A DNA stretch of 64,000 bases from Membranihabitans marinus (GCF_019802045.1 NZ_JAHVHU010000011.1:62001-126000); one strand, 5' to 3'. Numbered from the stretch's first letter, positions 36,747-46,782 are shown. Notes: generated by a model not told the origin, from the letters alone. A program made the numbers and translations.

Positions 36747-38456
36747 CTAGGTAGAAACAGACTCTTTAGCCGCTGCATGCTGAGCTACGATGTAACCATA
36801 AACCAGCCCCTGGCAAATCGTACCACCTGCTCCGGGGTAAGTCTTTCCAAAGATATTGGCCGCCGTGTTCCCGATCGCGTACAAACCTTCGATGACCGAT
36901 TTGTCTTCACGCAATACTCTGCCATGTTCATCGGCCACAAGTCCGCCACAGGTACCCAGATCAGAGAGCACTACTTTCACGGCATACAATTTCCCCTTAA
37001 GCGGGAGTAAATTTGGATTGGGCTTAATCGTCGGATCACCGTAATATCTATCGTAGGCACTTTCACCCCGCTGAAAATCTTTATCTTTTCCTTCCTCCGC
37101 CATTTGATTAAACCGGTTGAATGAATCCATAAAATCTTTTTCAGGCAGCCCCATGGACTTCGCAAGTGCTGCAGGTGAATCCGCTGAATGCGCTATACCC
37201 GCTTCATACCACTCATCTGGTAGCGGTGACCTGGGAAATACAGAACCCGCCAACAAGTATCTGTTCCGATAAGTCTGATCAAAGACCAACCACATATCAC
37301 CAACCGGATTACCCTTTTCCTCGTATTCCAATACTTTTTGGCCAAAACTCATATAGTTAATCGCCTCATTGATAAAACGCTGGCCTTTACTGTTCACCAT
37401 AAAGCTGCCCGGAAGGGAGCGTTCTGCCAGAAGGACCTGAGGGTTCTCTCCCGGCTTCGTGGGAGCCACCGCGGGAAACCACCAGGCTTGCTTCATCAGA
37501 TCAATATCGGCTCCCATTTCCTGCGAAAGCTCAATAGCATCACCGGTATTCCCTTCTGCACCAAAACTGAGATCGTCAACTAAAGATTCTGATTGATAGC
37601 GTTGACGCATCGGCATATTGTGGTCAAACCCACCCGCAGCCAATACAACGCCCCGCGTTACCTTTATAGAAATTCTACGACCATTTTGTTCCACTACAGC
37701 TCCCGTCACACGTTTTTCATCCACAATAAGCTCGACCAGCTCCGCGTTTGTCACCACAGGAATATCAGCTTCCAGGGCTCCGGCATACAAGCCAGCTGCC
37801 AGCGCCTGACCACCAGCCACTAATTTTTTTCCCAGTAGCATCCCACCGACGCCTTGCAATAACCGTTTGAATATTATCGGAAAAGCTTTCAAAGGTTTTC
37901 GCATCATCAGATTCATCCACTTATAGTCATACCCGGTCACAGGCATGGGAAGGGATGAAGCCATGAGACCCGGACGAAAATTTGAAAGATCTTTGCCCAG
38001 TCTTTTAATATTAAAAGGCCGGCACTCACAAGTTCGTCCTTCTGCGTCTCCGCCTGGTTCCTCCGGATGATAATCGGAATAGCCTTTTGACCAGAAAAAT
38101 TTCATGGGCGTGGTGCGTTGAAGCATTTCCACCGCAGCGCTACCCTGGACCAGAAATGACTTCCAGCGGTCCCGTGGAGCATCATCTTTGACCAGGGTAT
38201 CGAGATATTGTTCAGCCTTCTCAAGATGGTCATTTGATCCTTCGGCTTTCAGAATCGGATTGGCAGGGATCCAGAAAGCGCCTCCGGATAGCGCTGTAGA
38301 GCCTCCAACATGGGCCGTTTTTTCAATCACGAGACTCTTAAGACCGATTTCATTACCAGCCAACGCAGCCGAAAGGCCTGTTCCCGATCCGACGACCAAA
38401 AGATCAACTGTCATATCATTTATAAGTGTTGCTTCACTCTTATTTGAATTATCCAT
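36747..38456 (-). CDS. FAD-dependent dehydrogenase (fumarate reductase / ketosteroid dehydrogenase type)
   Basis: A 569-residue flavoprotein. The N-terminal dinucleotide-binding motif is VDLLVVGSGTGLSAALAGNEIGLKSLVIEK, followed by STALSGGAFWIPAN; the C-terminus has the second FAD segment GLYAIGNTAANIFGKTYPGAGGTICQGLVYGYIV. This architecture is shared by fumarate reductase flavoproteins and 3-ketosteroid 1-dehydrogenases; GSGTGLSAA and FWIP favour the second, but the substrate cannot be named. No signal peptide is seen. I use ATG 38456, because a start at 38510 would run into the upstream gene. It follows an AhpD-like gene 16 bp away and is likely co-transcribed with it. Confidence 0.85.
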   Translation of the reverse strand: MDNSNKSEATLINDMTVDLLVVGSGTGLSAALAGNEIGLKSLVIEKTAHVGGSTALSGGAFWIPANPILKAEGSNDHLEKAEQYLDTLVKDDAPRDRWKSFLVQGSAAVEMLQRTTPMKFFWSKGYSDYHPEEPGGDAEGRTCECRPFNIKRLGKDLSNFRPGLMASSLPMPVTGYDYKWMNLMMRKPLKAFPIIFKRLLQGVGGMLLGKKLVAGGQALAAGLYAGALEADIPVVTNAELVELIVDEKRVTGAVVEQNGRRISIKVTRGVVLAAGGFDHNMPMRQRYQSESLVDDLSFGAEGNTGDAIELSQEMGADIDLMKQAWWFPAVAPTKPGENPQVLLAERSLPGSFMVNSKGQRFINEAINYMSFGQKVLEYEEKGNPVGDMWLVFDQTYRNRYLLAGSVFPRSPLPDEWYEAGIAHSADSPAALAKSMGLPEKDFMDSFNRFNQMAEEGKDKDFQRGESAYDRYYGDPTIKPNPNLLPLKGKLYAVKVVLSDLGTCGGLVADEHGRVLREDKSVIEGLYAIGNTAANIFGKTYPGAGGTICQGLVYGYIVAQHAAAKESVST

Positions 38457-38472
38457 ACTTTTTGTTTTAAAT

Positions 38473-39111
38473 TTAAATACTATTTTTAAACTTGATATTT
38501 GAAAACCCAAATACCATTCTCACCATTCCATGAAGGATGGCCACAGGCAATAAAACGACCCCCATTACAAGCATCCCCAATTCATAAAACAGCGTACTGT
38601 CTTTGAACGGCTTGCCTTTCAGCCTGGATTGAAAAGCACTGTAGGGGATTCCGTACATGTTTCCCGCTATCATAATTTGGGCAGCTGACAGAATAGTCTG
38701 TGCTTCATTTTTACCATATTCTTTGACAATGGCATCATATGCGTACTTCTCCGGATATCCCCGTGAATCCGCAAAATGCTGCGCGAACAGGATGGCTTTT
38801 GCTTCTTCCGGCTTGATAAAGTCATCATCACCGCTTAAAAAGCTGCTTATTTCTTCATTGGACATACCCTGCTGCAACGCCATTTTGGTATGCTGATAAG
38901 AACAGGCCGGACACCCATTTACCTCGGTGACAGCCAATTGTAGTCGACGTATAAAATCCTCATCAACCAATTTGCTTTTTTTATTTTCAATCATTTTGGA
39001 AATTGCACCCGGGAGAAAAACAAATGAGCGGTACATTTCCCTTAAACTGAACTTCCGCTTAAATACAATCCGTGAACTTATGGTTTCTGGTATGGTGATG
39101 CTATTTTTCAT
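38473..39111 (-). CDS. AhpD-like carboxymuconolactone decarboxylase family protein with TM tail
   Basis: A 212-residue protein. The core (about 50-150) shows the AhpD/CMD redox motif EVNGCPACSYQHTKMALQQGMS, with the C-x-x-C and the following His, which in AhpD serves peroxide reduction. The last 50 residues are hydrophobic (LFYELGMLVMGVVLLPVAILHGMVRMVFGF), so the protein is probably anchored in the membrane, which is unusual for AhpD. It overlaps the PfkB-type kinase gene upstream by 11 bp and precedes the flavoprotein gene. A role in peroxide defence or as an electron carrier to the flavoprotein is inference. Confidence 0.82.
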   Translation of the reverse strand: MKNSITIPETISSRIVFKRKFSLREMYRSFVFLPGAISKMIENKKSKLVDEDFIRRLQLAVTEVNGCPACSYQHTKMALQQGMSNEEISSFLSGDDDFIKPEEAKAILFAQHFADSRGYPEKYAYDAIVKEYGKNEAQTILSAAQIMIAGNMYGIPYSAFQSRLKGKPFKDSTLFYELGMLVMGVVLLPVAILHGMVRMVFGFSNIKFKNSI

Positions 39112-40030
39112 TTTGAATTTGTTTGTACAGTCGCTCTACGTCCTGTCTGCTACACAAAGAAGTTCCAGCATTTAATGTCGCTGCCGTTCCACAGGCGACC
39201 CCATATCGCAATACATGTCGGAGATTTTCACCTTGCGTAATAGAAAAAACAATTCCCGCGACCATGCTATCCCCTGCCCCCACCGTCGTTTTCCTTTTCA
39301 CAATGGGAGCATCCACCTTATAGGTGACATCCTTAGTGATAAGCATAGCACCTTGTGCGCCTAAAGAAACTACCACTATTTCAGAACCGCCATTCAGGAT
39401 TAAATCTTTAGCAATCGGCTCTATCTCATTGGTTTCCAATTCATTCTCACCTACCAAACTACTCAGCTCCCCAAGGTTTGGCTTTATGAGGTACACCCCC
39501 TCCTTTACAGCATGCCGAAGTGCTTCTCCGGAGGTATCCACTATTAATTTTCTTTTATCTCGCTTTGCAATCAGAGCCAATTTAGCATAGAAATCTACTG
39601 GAACACCAGGAGGTAAACTTCCACTCGCGACAATATATTCTGAATCATTATGCTCCACTGCCTCTAAACATCGTTGCCATTCTTCGACCTCCATCAACGG
39701 TCCCGGCATTCCAAAACGGTACTGCTGATTGCACATTGTATCCACGGCGATCATGTTTTCTCTGGTATGTTGCTTGGTTTGAATATTCAATACTGGAATG
39801 CTTTCCCTTGCTAAAAGCTGATTTAGAAATACTCCAGAATAACCGCCGGAGGGATAAATAGCAAGAGCCTCACCACCGAGATTCTTGATGGCTCTTGACA
39901 CGTTGATGCCTCCACCTCCCGGATCAAAAACCGGCGGTGTACATCTGAGTTTCTTGTCCGGTTGAATCCCGCTCACAGAAGTACTTTTATCAATACAGGG
40001 ATTCAGGGTAATGGTTATGATATCTGACAT
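39101..40030 (-). CDS. PfkB-family sugar kinase (1-phosphofructokinase type)
   Basis: A 309-residue PfkB/ribokinase-type kinase. It starts MSDIITITLNPCIDKSTSVSG, carries the first PfkB signature around GGGGINVSRAIKNLGGEALAIYPSGG, and has the second with the catalytic Asp in TTVGAGDSMVAGIVFSI. The TLNPxxD start and GGKGxNV-like glycine run (here GGGGINV) fit 1-phosphofructokinases and 6-phosphofructokinase 2 (PfkB), which act on fructose phosphates; tagatose-6-phosphate kinase is an alternative. No PTS gene is nearby, so a PfkB-like role in glycolysis under stress, as in dormancy regulons, is plausible. It overlaps the next gene by 11 bp. Confidence 0.88.
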   Translation of the reverse strand: MSDIITITLNPCIDKSTSVSGIQPDKKLRCTPPVFDPGGGGINVSRAIKNLGGEALAIYPSGGYSGVFLNQLLARESIPVLNIQTKQHTRENMIAVDTMCNQQYRFGMPGPLMEVEEWQRCLEAVEHNDSEYIVASGSLPPGVPVDFYAKLALIAKRDKRKLIVDTSGEALRHAVKEGVYLIKPNLGELSSLVGENELETNEIEPIAKDLILNGGSEIVVVSLGAQGAMLITKDVTYKVDAPIVKRKTTVGAGDSMVAGIVFSITQGENLRHVLRYGVACGTAATLNAGTSLCSRQDVERLYKQIQNEK

Positions 40031-40298
40031 GATCTGGTTTTTACAGAAGTACTTGTGAAAAAGTTATGTTCGAAAAATTAATGAACACAAATATACCTGC
40101 CCGCAAGTTCCCAAGAAATGCCTCTCATCAGCGGTACTACTGATTGTAATTAGCCCGTTTTCAGGCTACTGACCAAATTCATAGGTTGTACTGATTACGA
40201 TCATTTCACACAAACACTTACCAACCTATGTTTGCCATTCCAGAATTCCATTTTCAAGAATGATTCACCAGGCATTATCCATCTTAAATCAAAACACA

Positions 40299-40682
40299 AT
40301 GAAAATTAAAATTGGCCCGGAATCAACCATTAAAGACGTACAAACAGCGTTCTCAGAGGTCTACCCTTATTTAAGAGTAGACTTTTATAAAACACATCAT
40401 AAAACACAGGAACTATTTGAGGATAAAGACATGATTGCACCAACTAAGCTTTTTGGTCTGGTAAGCAAATCCATCACGCCAAAAACAATAGATATTAGCC
40501 CCAACCGAAAGGTGTCAGACCTTGAGAAAACGATTTATAAGAAACTGGGGATAGCCATGCAAGTATCGCGTAGATCGGGTGATCTCTGGCTCCAAACTTC
40601 AAAGACAGATGACTGGACACTTGCCAAACAGAATCAATCTGGCCAGGCAATGATTCCTCAGTCCGCGACTACGCCATCCTAA
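40299..40682 (+). CDS. Small conserved protein of unknown function, paralogue A
   Basis: From ATG 40299 a 127-residue soluble protein (MKIKIGPESTIKDVQTAFSE...). It aligns along its length with the product of 46893-47258: both have (E)VYPYL(K/R)-(I/V)DFY, D-M-I-(A/S)-P, P-(K/E)-(T/S)-IDI, GxAMQVSR(R/K)SGD and WLQTSKTD. An ATG at 40260 would add 13 residues the paralogue lacks. I do not recognise the family. It lies upstream of the Mla genes and downstream, divergently, of the PfkB-type kinase. Confidence 0.8.
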   Translation: MKIKIGPESTIKDVQTAFSEVYPYLRVDFYKTHHKTQELFEDKDMIAPTKLFGLVSKSITPKTIDISPNRKVSDLEKTIYKKLGIAMQVSRRSGDLWLQTSKTDDWTLAKQNQSGQAMIPQSATTPS

Positions 40683-40717
40683 AAAGAAAGATTACAGAAT
40701 AGGCAAACCAATAATGA

Positions 40718-41488
40718 ATGGCTCAAGCGAACTCCATAAAAGCATTTCTCGGACAAACCGGCCAAATATTCCGCTTTGCAGGTCGGTTTTTCAACCAGGT
40801 TTTTAAACCTCGGTATGAGGTTGCGGAATTCTTCAGGCAATGTTATATTATTGGCTACCGATCGATGCCATTGATCGGTCTGACTGGATTTATCATGGGT
40901 TTGGTAATTACGATGCAGCTGCGCCCCAGTATGGTTAGTTATGGTGTAGAATCACAATTACCCGCCATCATTGGTATTGCAATGGTCAGAGAAATTGCTC
41001 CAGTGATTACAGCATTGATTTTTGCAGGAAAGATCGGATCAAGTATCGGTGCTGAATTAGGATCCATGAAGGTATCCGAACAAATCGATGCAATGAAAGT
41101 GAGCGGGACCAATCCATTCAAGTACCTGGTGGTCACAAGAGTATTGGCCACGACCCTCATGCTTCCCATCCTCACCATATTAAGCGATGCTATTTCACTA
41201 TATGGATCCTATATCGGAGTAAATATTAGCGGAAACATCAGTTTCAACTTATTCTGGACGCAGATTTTTAATAACCTGGCCTACTATGATGTAATCCCGG
41301 CATTTATAAAAACCTTTTTCTTTGGTTTTGCGGTGGGGATCATAGGTTGCTTCAAAGGCTATACCACCCAAAAAGGGACTGCAGGCGTGGGTCGAAGTGC
41401 AAATTCTGCTGTTGTTATTTCATCCATCATGATCTTCATCCTGGATTTATTAGCCGTGCAGATCACCGAGTTATTGGGTTTTAATTGA
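40718..41488 (+). CDS. mlaE: MlaE-type lipid ABC transporter permease
   Basis: The permease of a lipid transport system that moves phospholipid between the membranes. The 256-residue protein has five to six membrane helices and MlaE features: EFFRQCYIIGYRSMPLIGLTGFIMGLVITMQLRPSM, REIAPVITALIFAGKIGSSIGAELGSMKVSEQIDAMKVSGTNPFKYLVVTRV, and the C-terminal FKGYTTQKGTAGVGRSANSAVV. It heads a three-gene operon with an ATPase and an MCE protein. No mlaB or mlaC is present, which is common in Bacteroidota. Confidence 0.94.
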   Translation: MAQANSIKAFLGQTGQIFRFAGRFFNQVFKPRYEVAEFFRQCYIIGYRSMPLIGLTGFIMGLVITMQLRPSMVSYGVESQLPAIIGIAMVREIAPVITALIFAGKIGSSIGAELGSMKVSEQIDAMKVSGTNPFKYLVVTRVLATTLMLPILTILSDAISLYGSYIGVNISGNISFNLFWTQIFNNLAYYDVIPAFIKTFFFGFAVGIIGCFKGYTTQKGTAGVGRSANSAVVISSIMIFILDLLAVQITELLGFN

Positions 41489-41528
41489 AGCCGTATTTTA
41501 AGAAAAATTCTCGTAGAACGATATACTC

Positions 41529-42305
41529 ATGATGCCAGCAGTAAGTAATAAATCAGAAAGAGACCGAGGACAACCCAAGGAGACAGTTTTAAAAATCCGC
41601 CACCTCTATAAATCATTTGGAGAAAATCATGTACTGATTGATTTTAACATGGATTTATACCGAGGAGAAAACGTCGTTGTTCTTGGCAAATCCGGATCGG
41701 GAAAATCTGTATTGATCAAATGCATCATAGGGTTGATCAAACCTGATAAAGGGATGGTAGAAATGTTTGGGAAAAGCATTCCTAAATTAAATGATGCAGA
41801 ACTGGATCAGGTGATGGCACGAGTCGGTTTTCTTTTTCAGAGCAATGCATTGTACGACTCTATGACCATACGGGAAAACCTTGAATTTCCGTTGCGAAGA
41901 CACATGCTGGATATCACTCAGAAAGAGGTCAATACCATCGTCATGGAAGCTCTTAAAGATGTAGGATTAAGCCATACCGTCGATTTGATGCCGGCTGAAT
42001 TATCCGGGGGAATGCGTAAGCGGATCGCACTGGCGCGTACTCTGATATTGAGACCTGACATCATATTGTATGATGAACCAACGACCGGTCTGGATCCGGT
42101 CACCGCAAAAGAAATCATCGGTCTGATGCTGGACATACAAAAAAAGTATAATACGTCATCCATCATCATTTCTCACGACATGAATTGCTTGCGCCTGACC
42201 GGTGACCGGGTCATCGTCCTGATGAACGGGACTAATCATGTCACCGGAACGTATCAGGAAATTATAAATCATGAAGATCCGGCGGTAAAAGAATTTTTTG
42301 AATAA
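41529..42305 (+). CDS. mlaF: MlaF-type lipid ABC transporter ATPase
   Basis: The ATPase of the same transporter. The 258-residue protein has Walker A VLGKSGSGKSVLIKCIIG (about residues 55-72), the Q-loop region VGFLFQSNALYDSMT, the signature motif LSGGMRKRIALARTL, Walker B ILYDEPTTGLDP and the switch IIISHD. LSGGMRKR is typical of MlaF ATPases. Two ATGs in a row at 41529 and 41532 are both possible starts. It lies 40 bp after mlaE. Confidence 0.95.
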   Translation: MMPAVSNKSERDRGQPKETVLKIRHLYKSFGENHVLIDFNMDLYRGENVVVLGKSGSGKSVLIKCIIGLIKPDKGMVEMFGKSIPKLNDAELDQVMARVGFLFQSNALYDSMTIRENLEFPLRRHMLDITQKEVNTIVMEALKDVGLSHTVDLMPAELSGGMRKRIALARTLILRPDIILYDEPTTGLDPVTAKEIIGLMLDIQKKYNTSSIIISHDMNCLRLTGDRVIVLMNGTNHVTGTYQEIINHEDPAVKEFFE

Positions 42306-42325
42306 AAAATCAAACAGAAATACAG

Positions 42326-43303
42326 ATGAGCAAAAAAGTAGTGAATAATGTAAAATTGGGCGTGTTCGTCCTGGCAGGCTTGCTTTTTTTGATATTTCTT
42401 TTGTATATGATTGGCAACAATCACTCCTTGTTTGGATCCAATTTTGGATTGAAAGCCAAATTTGAAAATGTCCAGGGTTTAAAGCCCGGAAACAATGTGC
42501 GGTATGCCGGCATTGATATAGGAACAGTAAGAAATATCACGATCCTCAATGATACCACCCTGGAAGTAGTCATGACTATTGACGAAAAGATGAAGTCAAT
42601 CATACAAAAAAATGCGTTGGTCTCCATTGGTACGGATGGCTTAGTGGGTAATAAAGTCGTTAATATAGAGTCTACTAAGCAAATCTCGTCCCTGGTGGAA
42701 GATGGTGATATTCTGCCAACCAAAGTTCCGGTGAATACGGACGAAGTTATACAAACTCTCAGCAAGACAAATCAGGATATAAGCATCATCGCTGAGGAAT
42801 TAAAGGCCACTGTACAGCGTATAAATAGCAGTGATGCTTTGTGGAGTATCCTGAATGCGGAGGATCTACCCAGGAGATTGAGCCTATCGGTAGAGAATGT
42901 TCATTTGACCACCGCAAAAGCCTATGATATGATCAATGAGCTCTATGCGATCGTTGATAGTGTAAAGAAAGGAAAAGGCACCGCTGGGGCCATTCTCACT
43001 GATACTACTTTGGCTCATAATCTAAATGAAGCCATCTCTAAAATTCAAGAGGTCGGTGATTCAGCGGATTCACTACTGCACAATGCTGCTACGGTAGTAG
43101 ATGATATCCAAAACAATATAAACCATGGTGGTGGACCTGTAAGTGCACTATTAAAAGACACGGCGATGACGGCAAAAATAGACCACAGCCTTCATAACAT
43201 CCAGGAAGCTACCGAAAAGTTTGATCAAAACATGGAAGCTCTTAAGCACAACTTCTTGTTCCGTAAATATTTTCGCAATCTGGAAAAGAAAACCGAAAAT
43301 TAA
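42326..43303 (+). CDS. mlaD: MlaD-type MCE-domain lipid-binding protein
   Basis: A 325-residue protein anchored by one N-terminal helix (VKLGVFVLAGLLFLIFLLYMIG), followed by the MCE domain (about residues 40-120: LKAKFENVQGLKPGNNVRYAGIDIGTVRNI, VSIGTDGLVGNKVVNI). The remaining 200 residues are mostly helical, as in long MlaD/YebT-like members that form a channel across the periplasm. It is the last gene of the Mla operon and follows mlaF by 20 bp. It should bind the lipid delivered to or from MlaE. Confidence 0.92.
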   Translation: MSKKVVNNVKLGVFVLAGLLFLIFLLYMIGNNHSLFGSNFGLKAKFENVQGLKPGNNVRYAGIDIGTVRNITILNDTTLEVVMTIDEKMKSIIQKNALVSIGTDGLVGNKVVNIESTKQISSLVEDGDILPTKVPVNTDEVIQTLSKTNQDISIIAEELKATVQRINSSDALWSILNAEDLPRRLSLSVENVHLTTAKAYDMINELYAIVDSVKKGKGTAGAILTDTTLAHNLNEAISKIQEVGDSADSLLHNAATVVDDIQNNINHGGGPVSALLKDTAMTAKIDHSLHNIQEATEKFDQNMEALKHNFLFRKYFRNLEKKTEN

Positions 43304-43409
43304 AACCCAGAGGAGATTCCCCATAGAAGATGGACAGCACTTGTCTGAAATAATTCGAACCATTTGACACGGAAACATCGGTCAGATTGTACCGGATACA
43401 GCCAACGGA

Positions 43410-44597
43410 TTACGCCATTTTCAACCGGTAGGCCTGTTTTGCAATTTCCAGTTCTTCATTCGTAGGAACTACCAGTATCTGAACTTTGGATGTGGTAGAA
43501 TTCAAAGAACGCAATTGATCGGATTTTATGTCATTTTTATCCTCATCGAGGTCAATTCCCAGAAACTCCATATCGGCACAAATAAGCTTTCGCATTTTAC
43601 TGGAATTCTCTCCGATCCCGGCGGTAAACACCAGCGCATCCAGTCCGTTCATAGCTGCCGCATAAGCGCCAATGTATTTTCGAATTCGGTAGGCATTCAT
43701 TTCCAATGCGAGGGTACACACTGTATCTCCTGCCAGGGCCCTGGATTCAATGTCCCGAAGATCTGAATATCCGGTGAGCCCAAGCATCCCGCTTTGTTTG
43801 GTAAGAAGGGTGTTCACTTCCTCCGGATCGTAGCCCAGGTGCGAGATCAAATGAAAGATCACGCCCTGATCGATATCTCCGCTACGGGTTCCCATGATCA
43901 GACCTTCATTGGGGGAGAAACCCATCGAATGATCTACACTTTCCCTATTTTTCACAGCGGTCATGCTGCATCCATTCCCAAGGTGGATGGTGATGATTTT
44001 TGACCTCTGAAGACGCAGATAATCATTCGCCTTTTTAGATACATATTCATGGCTGATCCCATGAAACCCATACACTTGAATACCGTGTTCCACATACAGC
44101 GGGTCGGGGATGGCATACCGTTTGGCTTTTTGGGGGATGGACCGGTGAAAAGCGGTGTCAAAAACAGCAATTTGGGTAGCCTGAGGAAATAATTCTTCGG
44201 CAACCAGTATACCCTCCAGATTGGGTGGATTGTGCAAAGGGGCCAGGGTGGAAAATTCTTCGATTTCTTTTTTCACCCCACCATTAATCTCAACCGTTTC
44301 CGAAAAGGTTTTTCCGCCGTGTACAACCCGATGCCCTACCACCTCAATTTCTTCTTTCCTTGCAATCACGCCCACCTCAGAATCCATCAAAATTTCCACC
44401 ACTTTTTCCAGCCCTTGTCTGTGGTTTTTTAAGTCATGGGATTTCAGTATTTTGGTGTCGCCTGTACTATAACTCAATTGGGAAGCGGATGCACCGATTC
44501 GTTCGACCAAACCTGTACAGACCATCGTTTCGGAGGGCATATCCAGTAACTTGAACTTGATTGATGAACTTCCTGAATTGATAATTAATACCTTCAT
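43410..44597 (-). CDS. ackA: Acetate kinase
   Basis: Interconverts acetyl phosphate and ADP with acetate and ATP, giving ATP by substrate-level phosphorylation. From ATG 44597 the protein has 395 residues and the family start MKVLIINSGSSSIKFKLL. Further motifs are HRVVHGG, VFDTAFH, YGFHGISHEYV, HLGNGCSMTA and the C-terminal VFTAGIGENS. An ATG 24 bp upstream would overlap the pta stop and is less likely. It follows pta by 16 bp on the same strand, forming the usual pta-ackA operon. Confidence 0.97.
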   Translation of the reverse strand: MKVLIINSGSSSIKFKLLDMPSETMVCTGLVERIGASASQLSYSTGDTKILKSHDLKNHRQGLEKVVEILMDSEVGVIARKEEIEVVGHRVVHGGKTFSETVEINGGVKKEIEEFSTLAPLHNPPNLEGILVAEELFPQATQIAVFDTAFHRSIPQKAKRYAIPDPLYVEHGIQVYGFHGISHEYVSKKANDYLRLQRSKIITIHLGNGCSMTAVKNRESVDHSMGFSPNEGLIMGTRSGDIDQGVIFHLISHLGYDPEEVNTLLTKQSGMLGLTGYSDLRDIESRALAGDTVCTLALEMNAYRIRKYIGAYAAAMNGLDALVFTAGIGENSSKMRKLICADMEFLGIDLDEDKNDIKSDQLRSLNSTTSKVQILVVPTNEELEIAKQAYRLKMA

Positions 44598-44613
44598 AAT
44601 CCTGCTTTTCTTA

Positions 44614-46722
44614 TTATACATCCTGGGCCTGGATGGCCGTAACGACGACCGTATTCACAATATCTTCGACTGTGCAACCCCTGCTCAGATCATTGACCGG
44701 TTTTTTCAACCCCTGAATAATCGGACCGATCGCCAGAGCTTTGGTCTCACGCTGTACGGCTTTGTACGTATTGTTTCCGGTATTGAGATCTGGAAATATA
44801 AACACATTGGCGCGTCCGGCAATAGCTGATCCCGGCATTTTAATTTTGCCCACATTGAGGTCAACCGCAGCATCATACTGAATCGGGCCTTCCACATCAA
44901 GGTCCGGTCGGATTTCCTTTAACAAAGTCGTCGCTTCCCGTACTTTATCTACGTCCTTTCCTACTCCGGATGCCCCGGATGAATAGGACAACATGGCTAT
45001 TTTGGGTTCAATCCCAAAAGCCACACTGGTATCTGCTGAAGAAGATGCGATCTGTGCTAATTGCTCCGCAGTGGGATTGGTATTGATCGCGCAATCTCCG
45101 TACACGGATACCCGATCTTCCAGTAACATAAAGAATACAGAGGATATCAGGGATGTTTCGGGCTTCGTCTTGATCAACTGAAGCGCTGGCCGGATGGTAT
45201 TTTGGGTCGTATGCATGGCGCCGGAGACCATGCCGTCCGCGTCCCCGGAATACACCATCATGGTCCCAAAATAGGACACCTCTTTCAATAGCTCCCGGGC
45301 TTGTTCCCGCGTCACATTCTTATGTTTCCGCAGTTCATAAAGCGTGTCCGCATAACGATCAAACCGATCGGAATGCAAAGGATCAATGACGTGAACCGCA
45401 TTGAGATCAAGATCAACACCTGCGGACCGTACTTTATCTTCGATCTGTGCCCTGTTTCCGAGAATAGTCAGATCGACTGCATTTGATTTTATCAACAGGC
45501 GGGCAGCTTGCAGAATACGTTCGTCGACACCTTCGGGTAATACGATATGCTTCTTCACTGATTTTGCCTGTTCCAGGAGCTCATATTGAAACATACCCGG
45601 CGTCACGATCTTGCTTTCGACATCAAACATCATTTCGGTTAAACGGCCAACGTTCGTGTTTTTCCTGAAACTATCGATGGAAAGGGCTATTTTTTCGGTA
45701 TTCTCGGCATAAATCTGAGATTTAATCATACCAATCCTGTTCGTTACAGAAAAAGTACCGCCCTGGGTGGAAATAATGGGAACGATTTCTGAAAGGCCTT
45801 CAATAAGGCGGATGATGGAATCTTCTGGTAACAGCCCCCCCGTCAGAACAATACCTGAAATGGATGGATAGTTGGCAGAGATGTTAGCTTGTAAGGCACC
45901 CAAAATCAGGTCTGCCCGGTCTCCCGGTGTGATCACCAGCCCATTTTCTTTAAGATGCTTAAGGTAGTTCGGAAGATGCATCGCTCCAACGCTGTAGTAC
46001 CCGGCCAGATTATTAATATAGGAAGATCCAAAAAGTATTTTGGCATCCAACTCTTCGACAATCTCCTTGATCGAAGGATTGGACAACGCCAGATCCATGG
46101 GAATGGCACTGACGACCAGATCATCCGAAAGATTCTTCTCTAATTCCCCCACCACCCATTGTTGGTTTCTAGCCTCCACCTTGTTTGCAATAATCGATAC
46201 CACCTTGACGCTTTTATCTCTGAACGAGTCATAAGCAATGAGCATGGTTCCCAGGAAATCTTCCATGGTCCGGCCGACACCGCTGGCCAGAATAATGGCC
46301 GGGATGGCCAGATTTTTAGCTATAAGTATATTAATATCAAACTCGATGATGGATCCTTCTCCCGTAAAACTGGAACCCTCTACGATGACAAAATCAAAAC
46401 GTTTCTCTACAGCTTTGTATTTCCTGATAATCCGGCTGAAAATTTCATCATCTTTGTTTTCATTCTTCATCCGGATAATCTCGTTCCGGGTAAAGGCATA
46501 GGAATCTTCAAACTTCAGATCCAGATGAAAATAGGAGGTGATCGTATTAATGTGGTTGTCTATCTTTCCTTCTGGAAAATCATCGATAACAGGCCTGAAA
46601 TAGCCTACGCGAAGTCCCTTTTTTATCAGTGTATCCATCAGCCCCAATGACACAATTGATTTCCCACTATTGGGTTCGGTGGTCGCTACATAAACTCCTT
46701 TATTCAATATTTTACTTTCCAT
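44614..46722 (-). CDS. pta: Phosphate acetyltransferase, long form
   Basis: Converts acetyl-CoA and phosphate to acetyl phosphate. The 702-residue protein is the long form: an N-terminal P-loop domain like BioD (ATTEPNSGKSIVSLGLMDTL, about residues 13-32), a central DRTGG-type domain (about 220-330) and the catalytic PTA domain in the last 330 residues (HIVLPEGVDERILQAA, VYSGDADGMVSGAMHTT, PGSAIAGRANVFIFPDLNTGN). It precedes ackA. Together they let the cell ferment to acetate when respiration is limited. Confidence 0.96.
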   Translation of the reverse strand: MESKILNKGVYVATTEPNSGKSIVSLGLMDTLIKKGLRVGYFRPVIDDFPEGKIDNHINTITSYFHLDLKFEDSYAFTRNEIIRMKNENKDDEIFSRIIRKYKAVEKRFDFVIVEGSSFTGEGSIIEFDINILIAKNLAIPAIILASGVGRTMEDFLGTMLIAYDSFRDKSVKVVSIIANKVEARNQQWVVGELEKNLSDDLVVSAIPMDLALSNPSIKEIVEELDAKILFGSSYINNLAGYYSVGAMHLPNYLKHLKENGLVITPGDRADLILGALQANISANYPSISGIVLTGGLLPEDSIIRLIEGLSEIVPIISTQGGTFSVTNRIGMIKSQIYAENTEKIALSIDSFRKNTNVGRLTEMMFDVESKIVTPGMFQYELLEQAKSVKKHIVLPEGVDERILQAARLLIKSNAVDLTILGNRAQIEDKVRSAGVDLDLNAVHVIDPLHSDRFDRYADTLYELRKHKNVTREQARELLKEVSYFGTMMVYSGDADGMVSGAMHTTQNTIRPALQLIKTKPETSLISSVFFMLLEDRVSVYGDCAINTNPTAEQLAQIASSSADTSVAFGIEPKIAMLSYSSGASGVGKDVDKVREATTLLKEIRPDLDVEGPIQYDAAVDLNVGKIKMPGSAIAGRANVFIFPDLNTGNNTYKAVQRETKALAIGPIIQGLKKPVNDLSRGCTVEDIVNTVVVTAIQAQDV

Positions 46723-46782
46723 AGAAATTAATGTATTTTTACTCTATTCATTTTCAAGATCGGAGTATATACGAATGTAAGG

